Source: Hyphobacterium sp. CCMP332 (GTDB lineage Bacteria > Bacteroidota > Bacteroidia > Cytophagales > CCMP332). Taken from it: 64,000 nucleotides of DNA. The notes under the pieces were generated by a model. It saw nothing but the letters and a program-made list of their open reading frames with translations, had not been told where the DNA came from and did not search any database. How positions within the stretch are numbered: position 1 is the stretch's first letter; each line of letters starts with the position of its first letter. The DNA lies in assembly GCA_014323545.1 (NCBI GenBank), contig CP058647.1, forward strand, positions 3,016,001 through 3,080,000. The letters run 5' to 3'. Shown in pieces: positions 25,637 through 33,405 of this stretch. The translations under genes and the position numbers were made by a program.

Positions 25637-25813
25637 TAATTAAAAAAATTAAAATCTTAGATTAAATACTATTAAAATAAATATTGGAGCTGTGCGTATA
25701 ATTTGGTTTTAATGTAAACAATTTTCATTCATATAATTATTTCATGTAATAAAATATTGGCTTTTACAGTTTTAAGGTGATTAAATTTATTTTCTTGTTT
25801 TGATTTAAACTTT

Positions 25814-26548
25814 TTAATCATCTGTTCTAGATTTTGCATTTAAATGCAAAAAAACTGTAAAGCGTATAATATTGCGGTTATAGAAATTTTCGGGTATTGA
25901 TTGCTGCTGATACCAATTTATATAAGCCAGTTCAAAGCCAAAATTGGTCATTGGGTAAAACTGGATGGCAAATCCAATTCTATTTTGATCAAAAATTGAA
26001 ATAGTTGACTTTCCACCTGCATTAAAATGAAGTTCGTCCAAAACACGGATAATGAATAAGTCACTTAGCTGATATCTCATCTCGAGCCTATATCTGAATC
26101 GTAAGTTTCGAAAAGAATAAGAACGATCATCTTTTTCAAAAAAACGAAACTCTGTCCAATACCGATGATCAATTATTATTTTACTGGAGAGAATTTGCCG
26201 GTTTCCAAACTCGAAAATCGGACGAAGCTCTGTCTGGGTGATGTATTTTTCAATACCAGGATCCTCAGGTGAAGCTTGCAAAAAGTAGGCGAAGCCCAAG
26301 GCAGAATTCCATCCTTTGCCAATTGAGCGGTCAATAAAGGCACGGGTCATGAATTGATGTTGTCTCAAATTTTTAAAAAAGACTCGTTCTTCTATTTCAT
26401 GCCGGAAAATATACCTCTTGTCAATCTGAATTTTTAGGTAATGCCTTGCCCAAAGCAAATCCTGATGCATCACTTTTTTTTGTGCTTCAGAATGTTGAGC
26501 ACCAATAAAAATAAGGAGAATTGCCACGGTCAGCCCAGAGATTTTCAC
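25814..26548 (-). CDS. DUF2490 domain-containing outer-membrane protein
   Basis: A 244-residue protein with a signal peptide (MKISGLTVAILLIFIGAQHSEAQ) and the DUF2490 pattern of barrel strands: YIFRHEIEERVFF, QHQFMTRAFIDRSIGKGWNSALGFAYFLQ, LRPIFEFGNRQIL, YRLEMRYQLSDLFIIRVLDELHFNAG and GFAIQFYPMTNFGFELAYINWYQQQ. It is predicted to form a small beta-barrel in the outer membrane. Role unknown. It is on the same strand as the two-component pair but 177 bases upstream, so co-transcription is doubtful. Confidence 0.8.
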   Translation of the reverse strand: MKISGLTVAILLIFIGAQHSEAQKKVMHQDLLWARHYLKIQIDKRYIFRHEIEERVFFKNLRQHQFMTRAFIDRSIGKGWNSALGFAYFLQASPEDPGIEKYITQTELRPIFEFGNRQILSSKIIIDHRYWTEFRFFEKDDRSYSFRNLRFRYRLEMRYQLSDLFIIRVLDELHFNAGGKSTISIFDQNRIGFAIQFYPMTNFGFELAYINWYQQQSIPENFYNRNIIRFTVFLHLNAKSRTDD

Positions 26549-27207
26549 ATCCTAAATATCGCAGAAAAATGAAAAATGCAATGTAATAAAGGTTACCAAT
26601 GAATTAATCTGGATTTTTAATACTCATATATTCGAAAATGTGAAGCCTTCGTTTGCATGTATTTTCTCAAAGATTTTTGATAATGCAGTTATAATCAATT
26701 TCCGAAAGTGTCCACATTTTTTCATTGAGATGTTTTATCAACATTCTCTGGGTAATTGTATGAGAGCTCCAATCCAATCCTTTATTTCAGGCAGATATTA
26801 GCAAGAGATTTGTTCAAAAGCAGATATTATTCTGTAAATAATTTAACACAGATGGACGCATTATATAATTTATTTAAAATGAGTACCTTAAATAGCTCAT
26901 CGACTTTGACGGGATTTTTATTTTCCTTGTTAATTTATCCTACAGTATAAATGATAGTGCCTCCCCTTTTTGTAATACAGATAGACTTATAATCTATCCA
27001 TACTCATGCCTACAGCCTCTTCAACTTGCCCCTGAATGGTTTTCGGGAAAGGGCTAATCCGGGCTATTGCAAATGGCCTTAACGGGAAATTCCCCCGACA
27101 GATTATTAAAACAAATAGAATGATTAATAAAAGAAAGCTTATAATGATTTCACTTGGTCTTTTCTGGAAAAAAATTTACATACTCGAAATAAAATATTCT
27201 ATTGAAT
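26549..27207. other. Gene-free stretch of about 660 bases
   Basis: No convincing gene on either strand; the two short plus-strand reading frames (26756-26950 and 27036-27218) have no recognisable domain, no signal sequence and poor coding character. The stretch holds a 19-base near-palindrome at 26980-26998 (GATAGA-CTTATAA-TCTATC). A more GC-rich island at 27000-27100 differs from the surrounding AT-rich spacer and could be an eroded remnant of something, but I cannot identify it. Confidence 0.5.
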
Positions 27208-27522
27208 TCAAACTTTAATCATGATCAACATCATTTTAAAAGCTTCGGTGGCTTCCAGTGCATGTGGAACATTGGCGGGCATTATGATAATCTGACCAGC
27301 GCTTAAAACATTGACCACGCCGTCGATTTTAATTTCACATTTCCCTTCGAGAATTTGGGCAATTGCGTCAAAAGGCGCTGTATGTTCGCTTAAATTCTGA
27401 CTTTTGTCAAATGCGAATAGGGTACAAGATCCATTTTTATTTTTGCTAACGATTTTACTGACTGTTGCATCGCGCGAATAATCGATACTGTCTTTCAAAT
27501 TATAAACTTTAGCATTTTCCAT
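27208..27522 (-). CDS. Small cupin domain-containing protein
   Basis: A 104-residue single-domain cupin. The core HTAPFDAIAQILEGKCEIKIDG and GQIIIMPANVPHALEATE give the two cupin motifs with metal-site histidine, glutamine/glutamate and the PHA histidine. Such proteins bind a metal and often act as sensors or small-molecule binding proteins; no substrate can be given. It is the last gene of a same-strand run GH97, CopD-like, cupin with gaps of 10 and 11 bases, hence probably one operon. Confidence 0.82.
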   Translation of the reverse strand: MENAKVYNLKDSIDYSRDATVSKIVSKNKNGSCTLFAFDKSQNLSEHTAPFDAIAQILEGKCEIKIDGVVNVLSAGQIIIMPANVPHALEATEAFKMMLIMIKV

Positions 27523-27533
27523 AATTGTTAATT

Positions 27534-28013
27534 TTATTCAATCCAAAACCAGGAATGACTTCCCGCTATTGCTCCTGCTGCTGTGATCAGACTTAATATT
27601 AATAAAAGCCAATGCAATCGATGCATTATTTTAAAAGTCTTTTCAGGATTTTTTGATGCATATTTTTTAAAGGCTTTGTGTAGAAAAAGGGGTTCAAAAA
27701 CAAAAAGAATCAGTGTAAATAATAACCAAATCAAAGTCATGGCATGAATCCACCAATATTTTAATTCCAGATATCTGTGCCAGGCATTGAGTTCGTATAG
27801 CATATAAAATCCTGAAATTGCAGTCAACAAAGTGGTGATTTTGGCCTGAAAAGCAAATTTTCCCTCAATCATTTTAAACGTTTTGATTTGTTCCTCAGAA
27901 GATTTTAACTTTTTAATCGCAGGGATTAAAACAGTAGTCACCATGGATACTCCACCAATCCAAAGGATGATGGCAATCACATGAATGACCCGGGCTAAAC
28001 TGTAGTATTCCAT
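27534..28013 (-). CDS. CopD-like integral membrane protein
   Basis: A 159-residue protein with four hydrophobic helices (about 8-28, 54-72, 88-108 and 135-155). The start RVIHVIAIILWIGGVSMVTTVLIPAI is the characteristic helix of CopD/DUF2269-type membrane proteins, with a conserved histidine and WIGG turn. Members have been linked to copper handling or haem-binding electron transfer, but evidence for this subgroup is thin. Further histidines (H78, H89, H112) face helix ends. It sits between the GH97 and cupin genes. Confidence 0.65.
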   Translation of the reverse strand: MEYYSLARVIHVIAIILWIGGVSMVTTVLIPAIKKLKSSEEQIKTFKMIEGKFAFQAKITTLLTAISGFYMLYELNAWHRYLELKYWWIHAMTLIWLLFTLILFVFEPLFLHKAFKKYASKNPEKTFKIMHRLHWLLLILSLITAAGAIAGSHSWFWIE

Positions 28014-28023
28014 GAAAGCAGCT

Positions 28024-30147
28024 TTATAATTTTTCCATTATAAGACTTATGGCAAATCCGCCCCCTTCTTTCATGGTTATTTCTTTTGCGTCTTGATTGT
28101 TTACATCAAAAGAATCAATTGCAATATCCTCGGGTTTGTTTCTGTAATGGCTTTGTTCGGAATCACGATAAATGATACCCTTATAATTTTTATCATTTTC
28201 CAAAAAGCCAAAATCCAGACGATAATTTCTTTCTTTTTCGTTGGTAATTCCTCCCACAAACCAATTACCTGTTCCTTTTTCTTCTCTTGCAATAACCACA
28301 AATTCGCCGACATCACCATCCAATACTTCTGTTTGCTCCCAATCAACACCCACATCTTTGATAAATTGAAATGCAGGTCTATTGGAATAATTTTCGGGCA
28401 GATCGCAAGCCATTTGAATGGGACTGTAAATGACCACATAAATGGCCAATTGATGCGCTAAAGTGGTATTGATCTGATTATTTTCCTTTGTGGGCAATGA
28501 CATATCAAATACTCCGGGTGTAAAATCGATAGGGCCCGAAAGCATTCTTGTAAAAGCCACTATAGGCAAATGCTCAGGAGGATTTCCGCCATCGCCCGAC
28601 CATGCATTGAATTCCTGGCCTCTCAAACCCTCTCGTGATATGGCATTGGGATAGGTTCTTCTCAATCCTGTTGCTTTGATGGGTTCATGAGGATTTACTG
28701 CCACCTGGTATTTGGCGGCTTTCTCTAATGGTTTTTGGTAATGATTAACCATCCACTGTCCGTGATGGTATTCACCTTTGGGTATAATTTTTCCGACATA
28801 GCCCGATTTTACAACATGCATCCCCAGGGACTTCATTAATTTATAAGCGCTGTCCATTTGCTGTTCGTAGGTTTTGATTGCAGCTGATGTTTCGTGATGC
28901 ATGATAATTTCTACCCCTTTTTCCTTGCCGTAGTGTACAACTTCCCTGATGTCGTAATCGGGATAAGGTGTTACAAAATCAAATACACCTTCGCGATCTT
29001 CAAACCCGATCCATCTTTCCCATCCGGTATTCCAACCTTCAATTAAAAGGCCTGTAATATTGTTTTCCGAGGCAAAATCGATATAACGTTTGGCGTTTTC
29101 CGTGGTAGCTGAATGCCTGCCATGCGCATTGCCCGAATCCACCCATTTGCCAGTGTTTTTATCCATAGTCATACCGTAATCAAAGGAACCAACAGCAATG
29201 TGCATTTCCCACCATATGCCCATGTATTTTTTTGGTTTAAACCAGCTTATATCCCCCAATTTATTGGCGTCATTTAAATTGACAATGAGTTTTGAATTAA
29301 TCAAATCTTTAGCTTCGTCGGAGATCTGTATGCTTCGCCAGGGTGTTTTAAAAGGCAAGGCTCTTTTGACTTTATAAGCCAATCGATCAGAACCTACCAA
29401 TTGACTTGTCATTTTTAAATTGACAGTATCTACCTTCAGTGTCATGCCTGCATAATCGAGCAAAGCGGCTTCGTGAATGCTCAAATGCAAGCCATTTTTT
29501 GCTCTGAAAGTAACAGGTGTGTTGACTGCGTTGTCCTTGATTGAGGTAAATCCCAGTCCTGCAGCATCCCTGTACTTAAAAGCATTGATCTTCGAAATTT
29601 TGGTTTTGGAATAAAGATGCTCATAGCTGTCCCAATCAGCGGGGATCCACCAGGCGATGAGGTCCTCAGTAAAATTGAATTCTGTATGTTCTTCCATGAT
29701 GAATAATGAATCTGTGTCATTTTGCATTGGGAATTCATAACGCAGTGCAATACCATCATCATAGGCTCGGAGAAAAAGATTTAGTTTTCGCCCGGGGCTT
29801 TGACTTTCCTGCAATTCTATCACTATTTCATTGTAATGATTGATAACCTTCCTTTGCTCGCCCCAAGGCATTTCCCAGGTTTCGTTCAAGGTAGAAAAAC
29901 TTGTTTTCAAGATTTCAAAACCGCCTTTAAGTGATGTCTGATCTTTGAAATCAAAACTCATAAATGAGCTGTCAATAATTATTTCCCCATTGTGTGATAC
30001 AATATAAAAGGGTTCGCCTTTTTCTGTGAGATAGAATTCAATGCGATTGTTCTTGGTAGGCGATTCGACCATTTGTTGACTTGCCTTTTTTTGACAACTC
30101 AGCATTACTAGCAGGGAGAAAGTAAGCAGGAATAGCGTATTCTTCAT
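28024..30147 (-). CDS. Glycoside hydrolase family 97 lipoprotein (SusB-type alpha-glucosidase-like)
   Basis: About 707 residues from the ATG at 30147, chosen because it yields a lipoprotein signal (MKNTLFLLTFSLLVMLSCQ). An N-terminal GH97 beta-sandwich is followed by the TIM barrel with IEGWNTGWERW, DFVTPYPDYD, MHHETSAA, VKSGYVGKIIPKGE, NPHEPIKATG and REGLRGQEF. The glutamates in HHETS, PHEP and RGQEF match those of the inverting SusB branch rather than the retaining branch with a nucleophilic Asp. It should release glucose or a related sugar from alpha-glycosides at the periplasmic or outer-membrane face. No SusC/SusD pair is adjacent, so it is not in a full utilisation locus. Confidence 0.9.
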   Translation of the reverse strand: MKNTLFLLTFSLLVMLSCQKKASQQMVESPTKNNRIEFYLTEKGEPFYIVSHNGEIIIDSSFMSFDFKDQTSLKGGFEILKTSFSTLNETWEMPWGEQRKVINHYNEIVIELQESQSPGRKLNLFLRAYDDGIALRYEFPMQNDTDSLFIMEEHTEFNFTEDLIAWWIPADWDSYEHLYSKTKISKINAFKYRDAAGLGFTSIKDNAVNTPVTFRAKNGLHLSIHEAALLDYAGMTLKVDTVNLKMTSQLVGSDRLAYKVKRALPFKTPWRSIQISDEAKDLINSKLIVNLNDANKLGDISWFKPKKYMGIWWEMHIAVGSFDYGMTMDKNTGKWVDSGNAHGRHSATTENAKRYIDFASENNITGLLIEGWNTGWERWIGFEDREGVFDFVTPYPDYDIREVVHYGKEKGVEIIMHHETSAAIKTYEQQMDSAYKLMKSLGMHVVKSGYVGKIIPKGEYHHGQWMVNHYQKPLEKAAKYQVAVNPHEPIKATGLRRTYPNAISREGLRGQEFNAWSGDGGNPPEHLPIVAFTRMLSGPIDFTPGVFDMSLPTKENNQINTTLAHQLAIYVVIYSPIQMACDLPENYSNRPAFQFIKDVGVDWEQTEVLDGDVGEFVVIAREEKGTGNWFVGGITNEKERNYRLDFGFLENDKNYKGIIYRDSEQSHYRNKPEDIAIDSFDVNNQDAKEITMKEGGGFAISLIMEKL

Positions 30148-30243
30148 GGTTTTTAAATTTTGAAACCAATTTTCAATGTATTCAATTTTCCTCAAAGCTT
30201 GTATTCCCTTAGTAATTTTACAGCAATTTCAGCTTTGGCTAAT

Positions 30244-30825
30244 TTAGACAAAGTGTTTTGGTTTTTTGTGTTTGGCCGCATTCTCTGCGATTTCCAGAAT
30301 TCGTTTTTCTCTTGTTTCTGTTCTTTTTGCCATTTTAACCCAAGCCAGCATTCCTTTTTGTATTGATTGGCTCAATGAATTATAATATTCTTTTGAACCC
30401 TTGTGTTTAGCAAATTCATTCTCCAAATCGATGGGAACTTCAAGCGCTTCGACAGAATCGAGAAAAGACCAAGTACCATTATTCTTTGCTATTTCGATTG
30501 ATTTTAAACCGGCTTCAGTCATTAATTTTGAAGCGATCAGTTTTTTGACTTTATCTTTATTGACTTTAGACCAAATGCTTTTTGCTTTGCGGGGGCCGTA
30601 ATAGTGTTTGTACTTCTCCTCATCTATTGGTTTTTTGATACTATCGATCCATCCAAAGCACAACGCTTCATCCACAGCCTCCGACCATGTAATATTTTGT
30701 TTTGAGGAGCCTATTTTATAAATGATCAGCCAAACGCCTTTCTTATTTTTGTGATTTTCGAATAACCAATTCCTCCAGTCGGATGAATTTTTGGGACAGA
30801 ATTCGGTGGATACGGATTGTAGCAT
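30244..30825 (-). CDS. YdeI/OmpD-associated family protein
   Basis: A 193-residue cytoplasmic protein with the family pattern SSDWRNWLFENHKNKKGVWL, then ITWSEAVDEALCFGWIDSIKKP, KYKHYYGPRKAKSIWSKVNK and the C-terminal block LSQSIQKGMLAWVKMAKRTETREKRI. The family is named after a Salmonella gene reported near ompD, and the biochemical role is unknown. It is the promoter-distal member of a same-strand run of accessory genes (GNAT, VOC, amidohydrolase, this one) with spacer hairpins. The 96-base gap to GH97 suggests separate transcription. Confidence 0.85.
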   Translation of the reverse strand: MLQSVSTEFCPKNSSDWRNWLFENHKNKKGVWLIIYKIGSSKQNITWSEAVDEALCFGWIDSIKKPIDEEKYKHYYGPRKAKSIWSKVNKDKVKKLIASKLMTEAGLKSIEIAKNNGTWSFLDSVEALEVPIDLENEFAKHKGSKEYYNSLSQSIQKGMLAWVKMAKRTETREKRILEIAENAAKHKKPKHFV

Positions 30826-30853
30826 TGAGTAATCTTAAGGATCAAGAACAAGT

Positions 30854-30945
30854 GCAATAGCGGATTTCAAGGTAAATCCCTGACCGCCATCACAAAAGTT
30901 TATAAAATGCTGATATTTTGCCATTATTACTTCACCCTCTATTGC
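30854..30945 (-). repeat. Spacer hairpin between amidohydrolase and YdeI genes
   Basis: GCAATAG (30854-30860) and CTATTGC (30939-30945) form a 7-bp inverted pair that extends imperfectly to a GG/CC pair on the inner side. The amidohydrolase stop is followed on the minus strand by AACGCCGTATAA, similar in style to the cassette-end of attC sites but without a clean RYYYAAC box. Confidence 0.35.
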
Positions 30946-30970
30946 TTAGATACAATATTATACGGCGTTT

Positions 30971-31972
30971 TCATTTTATCTTCAAAAGTTCAGTTATCTC
31001 TTGTTCAGTCAGGTTTAATTTCCTTTTCAAGAGGTCAAAATATTCCACACTCTTGTACAACGGATAATCTGTTCCAAATACAATTTTTTCAAAACCAAGT
31101 TTCCTGCAATAATCACTTAACTCCCGAAATTGATTTTCTGTTAGTTTAGATACGCCATCTGCCTCCTTATCAAGTCCTACTCCAGAAATATCGAATACTA
31201 TTCTATGTTTGCTAATTGGGTGGTTTTTTTCAAACAGGTCAATAAAGCTATCCAATATGATTTTTGTCTTTTTATTGAAACCACCAGAAGTTCCAAAATG
31301 AGCAATTTGCAGGTTGACATAGTTTAGTTGGCTTAAAACCGAATTTGCAAGAATTTCTACATCTGTTTTTCCGAATTTTGGATGACTATTATCAAAATGC
31401 AAGAGAATAGGAATTTGGTTGAAAGATGCATATACAAATACTTCTTTAATTTTTGCAAGATGTTCAGGTTCTGTCAGATAGACTTGAGATGCATTGAAAT
31501 GAAGTTTAATTCCGTCCAATTTTAGTTTCTTGTGGCATCTTTCAATTTCCTCTATAGCACTTTCGTGCAAAGGGTCAACTCCATAGAAGGCCTTTATGCT
31601 TTCAGGGAACCTGGATTTTGCTTTAGCTAAAAAATCATTCTCCAATCGTATATTTTCGGTAATGTTATCTGTACCGCCACCAAACTCCGTAGAAGCATAA
31701 ACATATGCCATTGAAATCAATGAAATGTAGTTTGCCCCATTTGTGGCAATTATTGTGTCAACATTTGAATAATAATTATCATTTTTTGAAAACGGAATCC
31801 CCATTTTCTTCCACAATGCAATAAGATTGGGGCTCATTATATGAACGTGGTGGTCATTAACAACCAAAATGCTGTCTTCCCAATCTTTGTCAATTTCTAA
31901 ATTATTACCTTGCCTGTTTGCACAAGCGGTTAAAAGAAGAAAAGCGATAAATATTAATAGCAGGTTTTTCAT
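30971..31972 (-). CDS. Amidohydrolase-family lipoprotein
   Basis: About 333 residues from the ATG at 31972; the TTG three codons upstream is less likely. The signal MKNLLLIFIAFLLLTACAN is a lipoprotein type with the cysteine at 17. The mature part is a metal-dependent TIM-barrel of the amidohydrolase-2 kind: VNDHHVHIMSP supplies the first metal-site histidines, DGIKLHFNAS and PILLHFDNSHP the later ones, and FGTDYPLY the catalytic aspartate. Amidohydrolase-2 members include decarboxylases and lactonases; substrate unknown. A membrane-anchored member is unusual. Spacer elements with inverted repeats flank the gene on both sides. Confidence 0.82.
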   Translation of the reverse strand: MKNLLLIFIAFLLLTACANRQGNNLEIDKDWEDSILVVNDHHVHIMSPNLIALWKKMGIPFSKNDNYYSNVDTIIATNGANYISLISMAYVYASTEFGGGTDNITENIRLENDFLAKAKSRFPESIKAFYGVDPLHESAIEEIERCHKKLKLDGIKLHFNASQVYLTEPEHLAKIKEVFVYASFNQIPILLHFDNSHPKFGKTDVEILANSVLSQLNYVNLQIAHFGTSGGFNKKTKIILDSFIDLFEKNHPISKHRIVFDISGVGLDKEADGVSKLTENQFRELSDYCRKLGFEKIVFGTDYPLYKSVEYFDLLKRKLNLTEQEITELLKIK

Positions 31973-31991
31973 TTCTGTCAATTCAAATGCT

Positions 31992-32122
31992 CTTTAACGG
32001 CCCTGGCTAAGAAATGTACGGGTTTTAGAACACATTTTTATAGCCGTTTACTCAGTACTATTGGATGTTATAATTTTCATTTTACTGTCTTAGTCCGCAT
32101 GTTTTCTTAGCCTATGTTGGCG
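31992..32122 (-). repeat. attC-like spacer element
   Basis: On the minus strand, after the VOC gene stop: GCCAAC (R''-like, complement of 32116-32121), then GGCTAAGAAA (32103-32112), about 90 bases, TTTCTTAGCC (32005-32014) and GTTAAAG (R'-like, 31992-31998). The inner arms pair perfectly over 10 bp; the outer AAC/GTT boxes are in the positions expected for R''/R' of integron attC sites, with short unpaired spacers. The R' box ends 20 bases before the amidohydrolase ATG. The last R' base and the first R'' base deviate from RYYYAAC/GTTRRRY. Confidence 0.45.
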
Positions 32123-32137
32123 ACTGGCTTTTGTTCT

Positions 32138-32527
32138 TTATCCTTCATATTTATGAAATTCGGTAATTGTCCAATAATAACCGTCCTTGTCACGAAGTGA
32201 AAATTCCATTTTCTTTGAATTTGAGCTTAAGTGAATTTCTTCTTCAATAGGATAATTCATATTCTCAATATTCTGACGGATTGCCTCTAAATTGTCTGTT
32301 TTATAATAAAGAATTAATCCATTCCCTGGTATTACGTTTGGATTCATCATTGTCGGATGGCCATGCTCTCCCCACTTATGAAGGCAAACTAAGATTTCTT
32401 CATTTTCATCTTCAAGCACAGCAAAGTCATTACCTCCATGTGTTCTTTTACAATTGAATACTGATTGATACCATTCCGCACTAATATTTATGTCTTTTAC
32501 TGCAATTATTGGGTCAATTTTTGTCAT
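32138..32527 (-). CDS. VOC family protein
   Basis: A 129-residue protein with the VOC start KIDPIIAVKDINISAEWYQSVFNCKRTHGG and end REKDGYYWTITEF-like block (SLRDKDGYYWTITEFHKYEG), i.e. paired beta-alpha-beta modules. The HKWGEHGHPTMMNPNVIPGNGLILYYK middle segment is typical of bleomycin-resistance-like members. Substrate unknown; a binding role against a small toxic compound would be consistent with family precedents. Lies between two spacer hairpins in the accessory run. Confidence 0.82.
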   Translation of the reverse strand: MTKIDPIIAVKDINISAEWYQSVFNCKRTHGGNDFAVLEDENEEILVCLHKWGEHGHPTMMNPNVIPGNGLILYYKTDNLEAIRQNIENMNYPIEEEIHLSSNSKKMEFSLRDKDGYYWTITEFHKYEG

Positions 32528-32565
32528 TTTCTTAGTTCTCCATTATCAGCTTGTCGCAATCGGTC

Positions 32566-32680
32566 CTGGCTATGGCCCTGAGCCCCGTTGCCCAGACCAA
32601 CCCGGGAATAATTTATAATCTCTAATTTAGGGAAATTTACCCAAGCTCAGGGATGCAATAGGATATAGCAGTTGTTAGGC
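32566..32680 (-). repeat. Second spacer hairpin, cassette-like
   Basis: After the GNAT stop, minus strand: GCCTAAC (complement of 32674-32680), an exact RYYYAAC box, then CCCTGAGC (32645-32652) and GCTCAGGG (32576-32583), an exact 8-bp pair. A matching GTTRRRY box on the far side is not found, so attC identity is incomplete. Confidence 0.4.
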
Positions 32681-32687
32681 ACTTTTA

Positions 32688-33182
32688 TTATTTGTATCTA
32701 TAAACTTCATGAGCACCAAAACTCAACAAATCAATCGTTTTGTCATATCTCGCCCCAAGTCTAAGAGCTAGTTTCTTTGATACTTCATTTTCAGGATCAA
32801 TATAACTTACCAAAGAAGTTAAGTTGAGCTCATTAATCGCAAAGTTCTTTACAATTGTTCCAGCTTCGACTCCATAACCTTTTCCTTGAAATTCAGGCAG
32901 AAGCCAATAACCCATTTCTGGCTCAGGCCAGGGCAAAGATTTCCAAAGTCCAATGGTGCCAATTAAATTTCCAGTAGCTTTTTCCGCCACCGCCATATAC
33001 GAGAATCCTTTGAGTATGTAATGTCCAATATAAGTTGCCATCAACCTCCAGGACTCTTCCGGGCTCTTTATACCTCCAACAAATTGAGCATTCTTTTCGT
33101 CCAAAAAGAATTTAGCAAAGACAGCATAGTCTGATTGTAACCATTGCCTAAAGATTAATCTCTCCGATTCTAAACCAATCAT
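32688..33182 (-). CDS. GNAT family N-acetyltransferase (RimJ/RimL-like)
   Basis: A 164-residue acetyltransferase of the RimJ/RimL type: SERLIFRQWLQSDYAVFAKF at the start, AVAEKATGNLIGTIGLWKS, then EMGYWLLPEFQGKGYGVEAGTIVKNFA, where QGKGYG is the acetyl-CoA pyrophosphate loop, and VSYIDPENEVSKKLALRLGAR near the end. It should transfer acetyl from acetyl-CoA to an amine of a protein or small molecule; the acceptor is unknown. First gene of the accessory run; its upstream spacer (33183-33405) has no gene. Confidence 0.88.
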   Translation of the reverse strand: MIGLESERLIFRQWLQSDYAVFAKFFLDEKNAQFVGGIKSPEESWRLMATYIGHYILKGFSYMAVAEKATGNLIGTIGLWKSLPWPEPEMGYWLLPEFQGKGYGVEAGTIVKNFAINELNLTSLVSYIDPENEVSKKLALRLGARYDKTIDLLSFGAHEVYRYK

Positions 33183-33314
33183 TAATTTACTACTTTAATT
33201 TTTTACTAGTATAAACAAAAGCTGGTATTCATATATTGTGCTTAAAGATTGGCTAAAGTTATTGACTTTGTGTTTACTATAGCAAAACCCTCATAATAAA
33301 AAGTATGCGCATAT

Positions 33315-33336
33315 TTAAACGTTTGAAACCGTTTAA
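33315..33336. repeat. Inverted repeat TTAAACG / CGTTTAA
   Basis: A 7-bp perfect dyad with an 8-base loop in the 223-base spacer between the divergent GNAT and SLC13-type transporter genes. It could be an operator for the transporter gene; no promoter could be placed with confidence. Confidence 0.35.
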
Positions 33337-33405
33337 TGCCCTTTTAAAAACTGAACGGCTTATAAATTTCATTGATATAAATTACATTTTTATATCTTCA
33401 AAATT

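Noticed and set aside
25661-25684. Third TetR operator near ACTATT upstream of the hybrid kinase
   Set aside because: Only one half of the dyad is present and the -7 box is missing.
26756-27218. Two small plus-strand genes in the gap
   Set aside because: No domain, signal, promoter or coding pattern; they read as chance frames.
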